A stretch of DNA of 9,473 nt from Promethearchaeota archaeon (GCA_014729315.1 WJKD01000808.1:1-9473), one strand, 5' to 3'; shown: positions 1 to 5,756, counted from the stretch's first letter. Numbers and translations: made by a program. The notes: generated from the letters alone by a model not told the origin.

Positions 1-42
1 GAACTGACCCAATCGTGACCCATATTATCTCATTTCCAAATT

Positions 43-684
43 TTAGTTTTTAATTAAATTATTTATCTTTTTAATTCCTTCCCATCCGTCTTTAGAAAAA
101 TCATCCGCTCCTATCATATCACAAGATTCTTTTGAGAGGATTCCTCCACCTACTATAACTTTAAATTTATTATTCTCTTTCTTAAGCAAATTGACCGTCT
201 CTTGCATTTTAGAGATGCTCATTGTCATTAGACCACTTATACCTATAAGATCAGGCTTGAATTCTTTAGCTTTTTGAAGAAATTTTTCAGGCGGAACATC
301 CGATCCTAAATCCACTATTTCGTATCCTTGTCCGTGTAATAGAGATACTATTAGACTTTTTCCTATATCGTGTATATCTCCTTCAACTGTACCGATCAGA
401 ATCTTACCTTTAGATTCGATCTCTGAGTCTTCCTTTAGAACATTCTTTATAATCTCGATTGCCACATTAAGTGCTTCGCCTGTCATTAGAAGATCAGCTA
501 AAAAATATTCTTCCTTTTCGTATAAAGCTCCTGCTTCTTCAGCACCTTTAATTATCGAGTCGTTTAAAATTTCTTTAGAATTTAATCCGACTTTAAGAGC
601 TTCATTTAAAATTTCAGTGGTTCTCTCTGGATTTCCCTCTAAAATTGCGTTTTTTAATTTGCTTAACAATTCTTCTTTATTCAT
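43..684 (-). CDS. Corrinoid (B12-binding) methyltransferase protein, MtbC/MttC-like
   Basis: This protein carries a cobamide and shuttles methyl groups between a substrate-specific methyltransferase and a second methyltransferase that passes them to a C1 carrier. Numbered from the start chosen here (213 aa), an N-terminal helical B12-binding cap spans about residues 1-85 and includes a EEYFLADLL-type segment near 58-67. The Rossmann-like B12 domain follows from about 94. It carries the cobalt-ligand motif D103-x-H105-x-x-G108 with His105 as lower axial ligand, then SGL (150-152) and GGG (179-181) lining the nucleotide loop. Length and domain order match the MtmC/MtbC/MttC family. An in-frame ATG at 708 would add eight residues, but a TATA element at 711-722 would place transcription start near 690, so the ATG at 684 is preferred. 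No partner gene is adjacent, and the methyl donor cannot be named from sequence. Confidence 0.9.
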   Translation of the reverse strand: MNKEELLSKLKNAILEGNPERTTEILNEALKVGLNSKEILNDSIIKGAEEAGALYEKEEYFLADLLMTGEALNVAIEIIKNVLKEDSEIESKGKILIGTVEGDIHDIGKSLIVSLLHGQGYEIVDLGSDVPPEKFLQKAKEFKPDLIGISGLMTMSISKMQETVNLLKKENNKFKVIVGGGILSKESCDMIGADDFSKDGWEGIKKINNLIKN

Positions 685-710
685 CGTAGATGACCGTAAT
701 GGAGTCATAG

Positions 711-722
711 TATATTTAAAGG
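711..722 (-). promoter_or_regulatory. TATA-box promoter for the corrinoid protein gene
   Basis: On the minus strand this reads CCTTTAAATATA, a good archaeal TATA box. With the usual spacing of about 26 bases from the box centre, transcription would start near 690, only a few bases before the ATG at 684. That predicts a near-leaderless message and argues against the upstream in-frame ATG at 708, which would lie outside the transcript. This is pattern-based; no transcription data are available. Confidence 0.55.
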
Positions 723-787
723 TTTACGAAGGTATTATGCTGATAACCTCGACAAACACGCTAAAAATATCTATGATTCAAATATTT

Positions 788-801
788 ATACAATTTTGTA
801 T
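788..801. repeat. Perfect 14-bp palindrome ATACAATTTTGTAT
   Basis: Six-base arms (ATACAA / TTGTAT) flank a TT centre. It lies about 70 bases upstream of the corrinoid gene's TATA box, inside the divergent spacer shared with the zinc-ribbon gene. It could be a dimeric regulator site, but palindromes of this size arise often in AT-rich spacers and no second copy was noticed in the window. Confidence 0.3.
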
Positions 802-931
802 TTGATAATTTAACTTCAATGAACTTATTTATAAATCTTCATATCTCGCCTTCACAATATAGTAATCTTAAGAAATATTTAGTGAATATATCAATATAAA
901 GATGGAATCAATTACTAATTTTGAACCTAAA

Positions 932-940
932 TTTTTATAA
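932..940 (+). promoter_or_regulatory. Candidate TATA box for the zinc-ribbon membrane protein gene
   Basis: The stretch TTTTTATAA is preceded by a BRE-like purine-containing segment at about 923-931. It would give a transcription start near 962-964 and a leader of about 40 bases before the ATG at 1005. The leader has only a weak Shine-Dalgarno-like AGGATT at about 993-998. Other TATA-like strings exist in this AT-rich spacer (for example 825-837), so the choice is tentative. Confidence 0.35.
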
Positions 941-1004
941 TTTTAAAACGTATAATAGTTCAATAACAGCAAAAAACAAAAAATAAAAAATCTAGGATTA
1001 AAAA

Positions 1005-1520
1005 ATGAAAAATAATCTTCATGCGAAGACTTTAGTGTTAATAATTTTGTGTATTCTTTCGTTTATATTGAATATACTTTTGACCACTCTTGGACTTTTA
1101 TTATACTTTACCGTATACTTGCTATCTCTAGTCTTATTTGTGGGATTTCTTGTAGCAACTATTGGGATTTTTAAATTACAAAAATATGGTTTTATTATAG
1201 CAGTTATTACTTCAGCTTTTGCGTTAGGATTATCCGTAATTTCATTAGCACTTATCGAAATGGTTTTGTATGGGTGTACTCTAGTTTTAGCTATATTAGA
1301 AATCATAAATTACGAAAGGAATTATCAACTGGGAGCAAAAGATCCGCAATATTCGCAAACAGTTAATCCTCGAGAGTCTAAAATGCCATATCAGGTACAA
1401 GATCATTCATTACAACTATCTTCGGGATCCATCCAAGGAAAAGATCCTAAATTTTGTCCCTATTGTGGAGTATCAGGTGTTGGACAATATTGCAGAGAAT
1501 GCGGGAAGAGAATAGATTAA
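1005..1520 (+). CDS. Small membrane protein with C-terminal zinc ribbon
   Basis: No specific function is recognised. The 171-residue protein starts with about four closely packed hydrophobic segments (roughly residues 8-30, 31-56, 61-83 and 84-102). A polar Gln/Ser/Pro-rich linker (about 103-148) follows, and then a compact zinc ribbon with Cys151-x2-Cys154 and Cys163-x2-Cys166. The ribbon sits two residues or so from the motif type CPYCG...CRECGK that is common in archaeal membrane and regulatory proteins. The likely arrangement is a membrane anchor with a cytoplasmic metal-binding knob, which could mediate protein or nucleic-acid contacts. Start choice: the ATG at 1005 is the first in frame and leads straight into the first hydrophobic segment. 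The gene stands alone, divergent from the corrinoid gene and convergent with the AEC transporter, so its context does not suggest a role. Confidence 0.75.
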   Translation: MKNNLHAKTLVLIILCILSFILNILLTTLGLLLYFTVYLLSLVLFVGFLVATIGIFKLQKYGFIIAVITSAFALGLSVISLALIEMVLYGCTLVLAILEIINYERNYQLGAKDPQYSQTVNPRESKMPYQVQDHSLQLSSGSIQGKDPKFCPYCGVSGVGQYCRECGKRID

Positions 1521-1554
1521 TTTTAATTTTTGATTGATTCTTTAACTTTTTATT
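1521..1554 (+). terminator. T-rich terminator after the zinc-ribbon gene
   Basis: Directly after the TAA stop, the plus strand has TTTTAATTTTT (1521-1531) and a second run CTTTTTATTT (1546-1555). Consecutive T-tracts without a hairpin are the usual archaeal intrinsic terminator. They lie in the 138-base spacer between two convergent genes. The opposite strand offers only one short T5 run (1634-1638) for the AEC gene. Confidence 0.5.
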
Positions 1555-1658
1555 TAACTTTAGATTTAAAAAATAAGTATATCATCTAATAGTATTCACT
1601 CTTTAGAAGATTATCTTTTTATAAACCTCTCTTAAAAACCTTGCACATAAATCGATTA

Positions 1659-2606
1659 TTAGCCCTCAAGAAGGAGAATCAGTATCCACATTAGAGCAAA
1701 ACTAATAATTATCGTTAAATTTACGATAATACTTATCAATTTTTCATTATAACGGAATTCAACGGAGAAGGGAATTACTGCTAATCCCACTGGAAGTATC
1801 AACGAAATTACAATAATTATCCTCATAAGATGGGGAAAATTCTGCGGGGGCAAAAGGAAGAACAAGCTCAGACCCAAAACCAGACCAAAAGAATAACGCA
1901 TGACGAGAACCTTTAATATTGTTGCCCATTCTGATTTTTCAAATCTAAAATTTAAGTAAATGCCCAATAATAAAAGCGAAAGGGCAGTATTCGCTCTATA
2001 AAACACATCTAATAGATCACCAACGAACATAGGAATTGAAAGACCCGAGAAATTTATGACCAGAGCTGCGATATAGCTCAATAAAGGGGCCGACCTTATA
2101 AGACGTTTTGCGATATGTTTATAATCTACGCTTTTTATTTTTTCTCCATTGGATGGTTCTCCGTTCTGTGAAAAAATTAGACCAACTACGTAACAGAAAA
2201 CAAAAATCGTGAAGGCGTTTCCCGCGTCTACTAAGGCGATGTATTGAAGTCCTTCTTCTCCGTATATTCCTTCAATTAAAGGAAAGGAAAAATGAGCAAC
2301 ATTAAAACCTATAAGAGATATTAAGACGAGCCCTTTTTGCTTATTTGGTTGATTTCGAAAAATTATCATTCCTATTCCCGCCATAAAAAAGCCAAAACAA
2401 ATATTTATTAGCGGTAATATGAGAAGGGATAATGAAAATTCGATAGAACTGGTAACTTTCAAAATTACGGCGGGGAGGGTTACATTAAAAATAATTTTAG
2501 CTACTACTTTACCGTTTTCTTCAGTAATTATGTTCAGTCTCTTAATGACATAGCCGAGAGCTATTATAGATAAGGACAAGAGAAAAATATAATTGACATC
2601 AGTCAT
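1659..2606 (-). CDS. AEC-family transporter (auxin efflux carrier / malate permease-like)
   Basis: This is a secondary transporter in the cytoplasmic membrane, of the family that includes plant PIN carriers and bacterial malate permeases; substrates are usually organic anions. The 315-residue length and about ten hydrophobic segments, in two blocks of five around a polar loop near 148-168, are typical. Family signatures are visible: NVTLPAVIL (41-49) in the first half, FNVAHFSFPL (101-110) followed by a YGEEGL turn (115-120) and DAGNAF (127-132), and the second-half motif with LLLLGIYL (211-218). The ATG at 2606 gives a normal N-terminus running straight into segment 1. It lies 52 bases after the nuclease gene on the same strand, so co-transcription is possible. 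The ligand cannot be read from sequence; export or uptake of a carboxylate fits the catabolic neighbours but is inference. Confidence 0.88.
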   Translation of the reverse strand: MTDVNYIFLLSLSIIALGYVIKRLNIITEENGKVVAKIIFNVTLPAVILKVTSSIEFSLSLLILPLINICFGFFMAGIGMIIFRNQPNKQKGLVLISLIGFNVAHFSFPLIEGIYGEEGLQYIALVDAGNAFTIFVFCYVVGLIFSQNGEPSNGEKIKSVDYKHIAKRLIRSAPLLSYIAALVINFSGLSIPMFVGDLLDVFYRANTALSLLLLGIYLNFRFEKSEWATILKVLVMRYSFGLVLGLSLFFLLPPQNFPHLMRIIIVISLILPVGLAVIPFSVEFRYNEKLISIIVNLTIIISFALMWILILLLEG

Positions 2607-2658
2607 CGTTGGGAGTCTCTTTCATGGCTTGTTCATTTTATTACTCTAAAGTTCATTA

Positions 2659-3246
2659 TTACTTTTCTAGCTTTTCTTGAATGGTTTTTACGACATTATT
2701 TAAGTCGTTTTTTATAGATTTCGCATCAAACCTCAACACTTCCCAACCATTTTTATTTAAGAATGCGTCTCTTTCTTGACGCTCATCAGGTAGTCGACAT
2801 TTTTCATGCCATATTTCTCCATCACATTCTATATTCACTTTTTGGTTCGGAAACGCAAAATCAAGATGATATTCTCTGAGACCGGCACGGATTCTAGCGT
2901 TAAATTTAAAATCCTCTTCTTCTTGATATCCCAATTTTATTAATTCTGAGCGGAGGATCTTTTCTAAATAGGAAGTCCCGACTTTTTTAACGATAACAGG
3001 ATGAAAAAGAGTGTTCACTTTATCGTTATCTCGCATATCTTCGTAACGAATCTTTAAAATCTCAAATTTATCCTTATTTACTCTATATTCAAAGGGTATA
3101 CTTCGGGGAGAATTAAACCTGTGCGTTTTACCCGTTTCATTGGACGTAACGATGTAAAAGCTTGACGCTTCTCTTTCAGCTTTCTTTCTCTTATTTAATT
3201 CAGTCATTCTATAGTCCAATAGATCGTCTGGATCGCGGTTTTCCAA
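2659..3246 (-). CDS. DUF559 / Vsr-like PD-(D/E)XK endonuclease
   Basis: The C-terminal half (about 92-195) matches the DUF559/very-short-patch-repair nuclease fold. It has an SYLEKILRSEL helix (92-102), the catalytic series Asp129 in HLDFAF and Glu140-x-Asp142-Gly in IECDGE, His147, Arg159-Asp160 (ERD) and GWEVLRF (167-173). The substrate is inferred to be DNA. Residues 1-91 form a charged segment with no recognised domain: Lys/Arg-rich at 19-26, then a probable beta-rich part. The reading frame opens with TTG at 3246; a stop occurs a few codons upstream and no ATG precedes it. ATG at 3207 (Met14) is the alternative start. Proteins of this family are often orphan genes or travel with mobile or defence DNA, but no transposase, methylase or repeat is seen here. 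A repair or self-contained defence role cannot be separated by sequence alone. Confidence 0.82.
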   Translation of the reverse strand: MENRDPDDLLDYRMTELNKRKKAEREASSFYIVTSNETGKTHRFNSPRSIPFEYRVNKDKFEILKIRYEDMRDNDKVNTLFHPVIVKKVGTSYLEKILRSELIKLGYQEEEDFKFNARIRAGLREYHLDFAFPNQKVNIECDGEIWHEKCRLPDERQERDAFLNKNGWEVLRFDAKSIKNDLNNVVKTIQEKLEK

Positions 3247-3290
3247 GCAAAATTCACATCTATGAGTTTAAAAGTAATAAAGCAATCATT

Positions 3291-3300
3291 ATTTTATAAT
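3291..3300 (-). promoter_or_regulatory. Candidate TATA box for the nuclease gene
   Basis: The minus-strand reading ATTATAAAAT is a good TATA-like element. It would place transcription start near 3269, giving a leader of about 23 bases before the TTG at 3246. A second weaker candidate, CTTTTAAAC at 3266-3274, would put the start close to 3242 and would favour the downstream ATG at 3207. Both lie in the divergent spacer shared with the BKACE gene. Confidence 0.35.
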
Positions 3301-3306
3301 TATTTG

Positions 3307-3340
3307 ATTCGTGAAGAGTTCAAATTACTTTTCTTCGAAT
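3307..3340. repeat. Imperfect inverted repeat in the nuclease/BKACE divergent spacer
   Basis: ATTC-gt-GAAGA (3307-3317) can pair with TCTTC-GAAT (3332-3340) with a two-base bulge, and the intervening segment is 14 bases. It lies between the two divergent TATA candidates, a plausible place for a regulator shared by both genes. The bulge and AT-richness keep this weak. Confidence 0.25.
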
Positions 3341-3364
3341 AAAGGGTACATTTTTCCTCGACAA

Positions 3365-3378
3365 AAATTATAAATAAA
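3365..3378 (+). promoter_or_regulatory. TATA-box promoter for the BKACE gene
   Basis: The element AAATTATAAATAAA is preceded by an A-rich BRE-like stretch. It predicts transcription start near 3397 and a leader of about 39 bases. The leader contains AAGGTAA (3421-3427), nine bases before the ATG at 3436, which is a plausible Shine-Dalgarno site and supports that start. Confidence 0.5.
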
Positions 3379-3435
3379 AGTCTAACTAACAATGAACTAT
3401 ATCAAATTTATTGTATTGAAAAGGTAAATAATGAA

Positions 3436-4347
3436 ATGAAACCAGATATTCTTACAGACGAAAAAGTCATAATAACTGTCGCAATTACGGGAGGAATCCA
3501 CGGAAAATGGGCTAATGAATGTATACCGATCACGCCTGAAGAACAAGCTCAAGATGCACTAGAATGTTACGAGGCGGGTGCAGCAATATGTCATCTTCAT
3601 GTGAGAGGCGAGGATGGTCAGAACACTCCCGATATTAGCGTTTATAATAAAGCCGTTAGTCTTATCAGAGAGAGGTGTCCAATCATAACGCAAATCGGAA
3701 ACGGGATTGGCGCGTGGATAGAATATGGAGTAAAGACTAGCAGCAAGGGTAAACCTTACGGTCAAGCAATTGTAATGCCCTCGTTAAAGCAACGTTTGAA
3801 CTTACTTACAATTAAACCGCAGCCAGAAATGTTTACGATCAACGCCGGAACATTTGAATTTCGAACTCCTTACGGAAGCCACACTTTTGATAATCCGTTA
3901 GATTTTAACAAAAAATTTGTTAAAAAATGTAAGAAAATGGGATGCGGAATCGAGATTGAAGTATACGATTCGGGTCATATTGCCAACATAATTGAACTCG
4001 TTGACATGGGCATACTTGAACCTCCATTACATTTCAGTTTAGTTTTGGGTATCAAAGGGGGCGCTCCTGCTACGCCAAGTAATCTTTTACACTTAATAGA
4101 CCAGCTTCCCGAGAAATCAACGTGGCAAGTGGTCACAGTAGGAAAGTACAATCTTAGAACAACTGTTATTGCTATGTGTATGGGAGGAAATATACGCACT
4201 GGCTTAGAAGATACTATTTATTACGAAAAAGGCGAATTAGTAAAAAGCAACGCTCAGTTAGTAGAAAGGATGGTTAGGCTTGCAAAAGAGATAGGGAGAG
4301 AACCAGCAACTGTTGATGAGGCAAAGGATCTTTTAGGTTTAAAATAG
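3436..4347 (+). CDS. BKACE-family beta-keto acid cleavage enzyme (Kce/DUF849)
   Basis: Enzymes of this family are zinc TIM-barrels. They condense a beta-keto acid with acetyl-CoA and release acetoacetyl-CoA (or another 3-oxoacyl-CoA) plus a new acid or aminoacyl product; the founding member is 3-keto-5-aminohexanoate cleavage enzyme of lysine fermentation. Visible signatures are the zinc pair His53-x-His55 in CHLHVR, the GG-APAT loop (208-213), and the C-terminal motif R254-x3-E258-D259. The last corresponds to the Arg, zinc-ligand Glu and Asp of characterised Kce. The 303 aa length is slightly above the usual 270-300. The stretch around 240-252 departs from the usual pattern (Arg241 in the strand, a Cys248, and Asn252 where His is common). 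Substrate is therefore open: the family also covers keto-adipate, keto-glutarate and dehydrocarnitine types. No lysine-fermentation partner (kamA, kdd, kal) is present, so the gene name kce is withheld. Confidence 0.88.
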   Translation: MKPDILTDEKVIITVAITGGIHGKWANECIPITPEEQAQDALECYEAGAAICHLHVRGEDGQNTPDISVYNKAVSLIRERCPIITQIGNGIGAWIEYGVKTSSKGKPYGQAIVMPSLKQRLNLLTIKPQPEMFTINAGTFEFRTPYGSHTFDNPLDFNKKFVKKCKKMGCGIEIEVYDSGHIANIIELVDMGILEPPLHFSLVLGIKGGAPATPSNLLHLIDQLPEKSTWQVVTVGKYNLRTTVIAMCMGGNIRTGLEDTIYYEKGELVKSNAQLVERMVRLAKEIGREPATVDEAKDLLGLK

Positions 4348-4356
4348 GATAAACTC

Positions 4357-4367
4357 AAAAATAAAAG
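4357..4367 (-). terminator. T-rich terminator downstream of the UroD-like gene
   Basis: The minus strand reads TCTTTTATTTTTG about 20-30 bases past the UroD-like stop. This fits an archaeal T-tract terminator in the 40-base convergent gap. It ends just before the BKACE coding region, so transcription would stop before running antisense through BKACE. Confidence 0.45.
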
Positions 4368-4387
4368 ATAAGAATTTGTTGAAATCT

Positions 4388-5590
4388 TTAAATTTTTAGC
4401 TTGGAATTCTCTTTTTCTTTTTTCTTCATCTTTCTTTTGAATTTTCTAAATTCACCCTTTCCACCTTGACCATCAACAAATTCAGGTAGAAAAAACTTTG
4501 CTCGGAATCTATCTAAAAAGAATCGAGAGATATACAATAACTTGGAGTCGAGTTCCTTATAAAATGGAGTGAAAAACTTTGGATCCTCGAACAAATTGAG
4601 AATTACGCTTTTACCAGCTTCTTGAATCTTTTTATAAAGAGGCATCCACTTATAACTGGAAGTAACTTCCTTTCCCGCCCCAGGAACCCATTGTATCGCT
4701 TGAATTGAGTCGATGCTCAGTAAATCGTCCAGATGAGTAATTTGATTTTCTCCGTCTAAGTGATATACAGCGTAATCCAAATTGTCTGCTTGTTTTTTAA
4801 TAAAAGGAAGTGCAAATCTTTTAAACCATTTGGGATTTAACATGGCTGCGAAATCGCATTGAACGGGATAATATCGCTTGGGGCACCACAAATTCAACCA
4901 ACTGTCACATCCGTCGCAGTATTTATCTATTATAGACTGCAATTTGTCGTACATTAATAGCATTTTCTCAAGTATGATTGAACATGCTGTCTCAATTAGC
5001 TCAGGTTTTCTTTTCATGGTTAAAATAATGTTTTGTGGTCCCAATAGCGAGGATAGAACGTCCAACACACCGCCATAATCAATTGAGGCAATTAAATAAT
5101 CTTTTTTCCCAGCTCTTTTCGCTGCGTATTCTATGATTCTGGTGTATCTTTCGAACCACTTATTGTTTTGATTTATTTTTGTTCCCTCTAATAAAGGTAT
5201 TAGCTCATCTGGAGGAATTTCTTCCAAATACCATACAGTCTTAGAAACTACTCCATATTTATCTGATCCTTCCCGGACTTCTGGTTCAACGCCAAAAATG
5301 GCAGCCGTAGATCCCGCTCCGTAATTAGGGAAAAAACTGTATATATTTTCTCCACCAGAATAAATAATCTCTGCTAAAGTCTCAAACTGATCTAAGGCTC
5401 CTTTAATGTCATCGAAATGATCAGCAAGATAAAAAGGAATAAAAAAATCAGCAACTTGACTAACGCTGGTTACATTTTTACCCGGTCGAGGATAATTATA
5501 ACCTAAACAAGGACGATCAGTTAGCTCGTGATCCCACCACGCCTTCATTCGTTCTTTCGCAGCGTTCAAATCTTCTTTAAGTACTTTCAA
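4388..5590 (-). CDS. UroD-like methyltransferase family protein, 'HLDG' type, C-terminus possibly frameshifted
   Basis: This belongs to the uroporphyrinogen decarboxylase superfamily branch that includes MtaA/MtbA-type methyltransferases acting with corrinoid proteins; it is not HemE. The N-terminus (ERMKAWWDHE near 13-22, DRPCL at 25-29) and the core YAVYHLDGE (273-281), HLDDLL (286-291) and IQWVPGAG (299-306) are typical of an uncharacterised subgroup. His277 is kept, but the Cys of the HxCG motif in MtaA is Asp279 here. The frame opens at TTG (5590); a stop lies upstream with no ATG between, and Met15 would remove part of the conserved N-terminus. After about residue 358 the sequence departs from the family into FRAKFFLPEF and a Lys-rich tail, while another frame on the same strand reads like a normal ending (stop 4426-4428), so a frameshift is suspected. 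The corrinoid protein at 43-684 is a possible but unproven partner. Confidence 0.82.
   Translation of the reverse strand: MKVLKEDLNAAKERMKAWWDHELTDRPCLGYNYPRPGKNVTSVSQVADFFIPFYLADHFDDIKGALDQFETLAEIIYSGGENIYSFFPNYGAGSTAAIFGVEPEVREGSDKYGVVSKTVWYLEEIPPDELIPLLEGTKINQNNKWFERYTRIIEYAAKRAGKKDYLIASIDYGGVLDVLSSLLGPQNIILTMKRKPELIETACSIILEKMLLMYDKLQSIIDKYCDGCDSWLNLWCPKRYYPVQCDFAAMLNPKWFKRFALPFIKKQADNLDYAVYHLDGENQITHLDDLLSIDSIQAIQWVPGAGKEVTSSYKWMPLYKKIQEAGKSVILNLFEDPKFFTPFYKELDSKLLYISRFFLDRFRAKFFLPEFVDGQGGKGEFRKFKRKMKKKEKENSKLKI
4391..4438 (+). terminator. T-rich tract that could terminate BKACE transcription
   Basis: After the BKACE stop the plus strand has AATTTTT (4391-4397), then CTTTTTCTTTTTTC (4411-4424) and TTTCTTTT (4431-4438). 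These repeated T-tracts make a strong archaeal-type terminator. They overlap the last codons of the convergent UroD-like gene, where they appear on the other strand as a Lys-rich tail. Confidence 0.4.
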
Positions 5591-5608
5591 AACCCTATTT
5601 CCAACTCC

Positions 5609-5633
5609 TATAAAATTAAGTTATTTTATTTTA
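5609..5633 (-). promoter_or_regulatory. Promoter region of the UroD-like gene
   Basis: The minus strand offers two TATA candidates: TAAAATAAAATA (5622-5633), predicting a start near 5601, and AATTTTATAG (5609-5618), predicting a start near 5588 at the TTG itself. A GGAG (5606-5609) lies 15 bases before the TTG, and GGG (5593-5595) lies closer. A promoter here would separate this gene from the fucose-type cluster upstream. Confidence 0.4.
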
Positions 5634-5665
5634 GCTAATAACTGTTTTTTTTTTAAATTTTCATT

Positions 5666-5707
5666 ATTTGAATTTGACATTTGAATTATTTAAGTTTTTT
5701 CAAATGT
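5666..5707. repeat. Repeated ATTTGAA elements: direct pair plus inverted partner
   Basis: ATTTGAATT occurs twice in direct orientation (5666-5674 and 5679-5687, 13-base period). The second copy, within ACATTTGAA (5677-5685), is mirrored by TTCAAATGT (5699-5707) as a perfect 9-bp inverted repeat with a 13-base centre. The cluster lies just upstream of the TATA candidates of the UroD-like gene, where activator sites are usual. No coding region crosses it. Confidence 0.45.
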
Positions 5708-5733
5708 AATTAATGAAATTGAGCTTTTAATGC

Positions 5734-5747
5734 TCCTAACCATAGGA
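5734..5747. repeat. Short perfect hairpin TCCTA-ACCA-TAGGA
   Basis: Five-base arms surround a four-base loop, about 40 bases past the aldolase stop in the direction of transcription. It follows, rather than precedes, the minus-strand T6 tract at 5757-5762. It therefore does not form a classical hairpin-plus-T terminator, but it could sit at the 3' end of the aldolase message. Confidence 0.3.
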
Positions 5748-5756
5748 ATTATTAAG

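Noticed and set aside
5..21. Direct repeat TGACCC-AATCG-TGACCC at the left edge
   Set aside because: Only six bases per copy, with no context available beyond the window edge; too weak to call an operator or attachment site.
617..805. 62-codon plus-strand ORF across the 5' end of the corrinoid gene
   Set aside because: It is antisense to a well-supported gene for half its length, has no recognisable domain, and its low-complexity hydrophobic end comes from AT-rich spacer.
685..1004. Search for a small RNA, tRNA or CRISPR repeats in the longest spacer
   Set aside because: No cloverleaf, C/D-box pair or regularly spaced repeat was seen; the spacer is AT-rich with only promoter-like strings and one short palindrome.
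1019..1306. 95-codon minus-strand ORF opposite the zinc-ribbon membrane protein
   Set aside because: The plus-strand frame has coherent membrane segments and a cysteine ribbon, whereas the reverse frame has no recognisable features.
1634..1638. T5 run on the minus strand as terminator of the AEC gene
   Set aside because: A single run of five without following T-tracts is too weak to annotate, although it is in the right place.
3436..4347. Annotation as lysine-fermentation kce
   Set aside because: None of the other lysine-fermentation genes is nearby and residues in the 240-252 region differ from the usual pattern, so only the family is assigned.
4388..5590. Annotation of the UroD-like gene as uroporphyrinogen decarboxylase (hemE)
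   Set aside because: The N-terminal substrate-binding signatures of HemE are absent, and the core motifs match the methyltransferase-type subgroup.
5645..5654. T10 run on the plus strand
   Set aside because: No plus-strand gene ends before it, so it has nothing to terminate; it is probably spacer composition.
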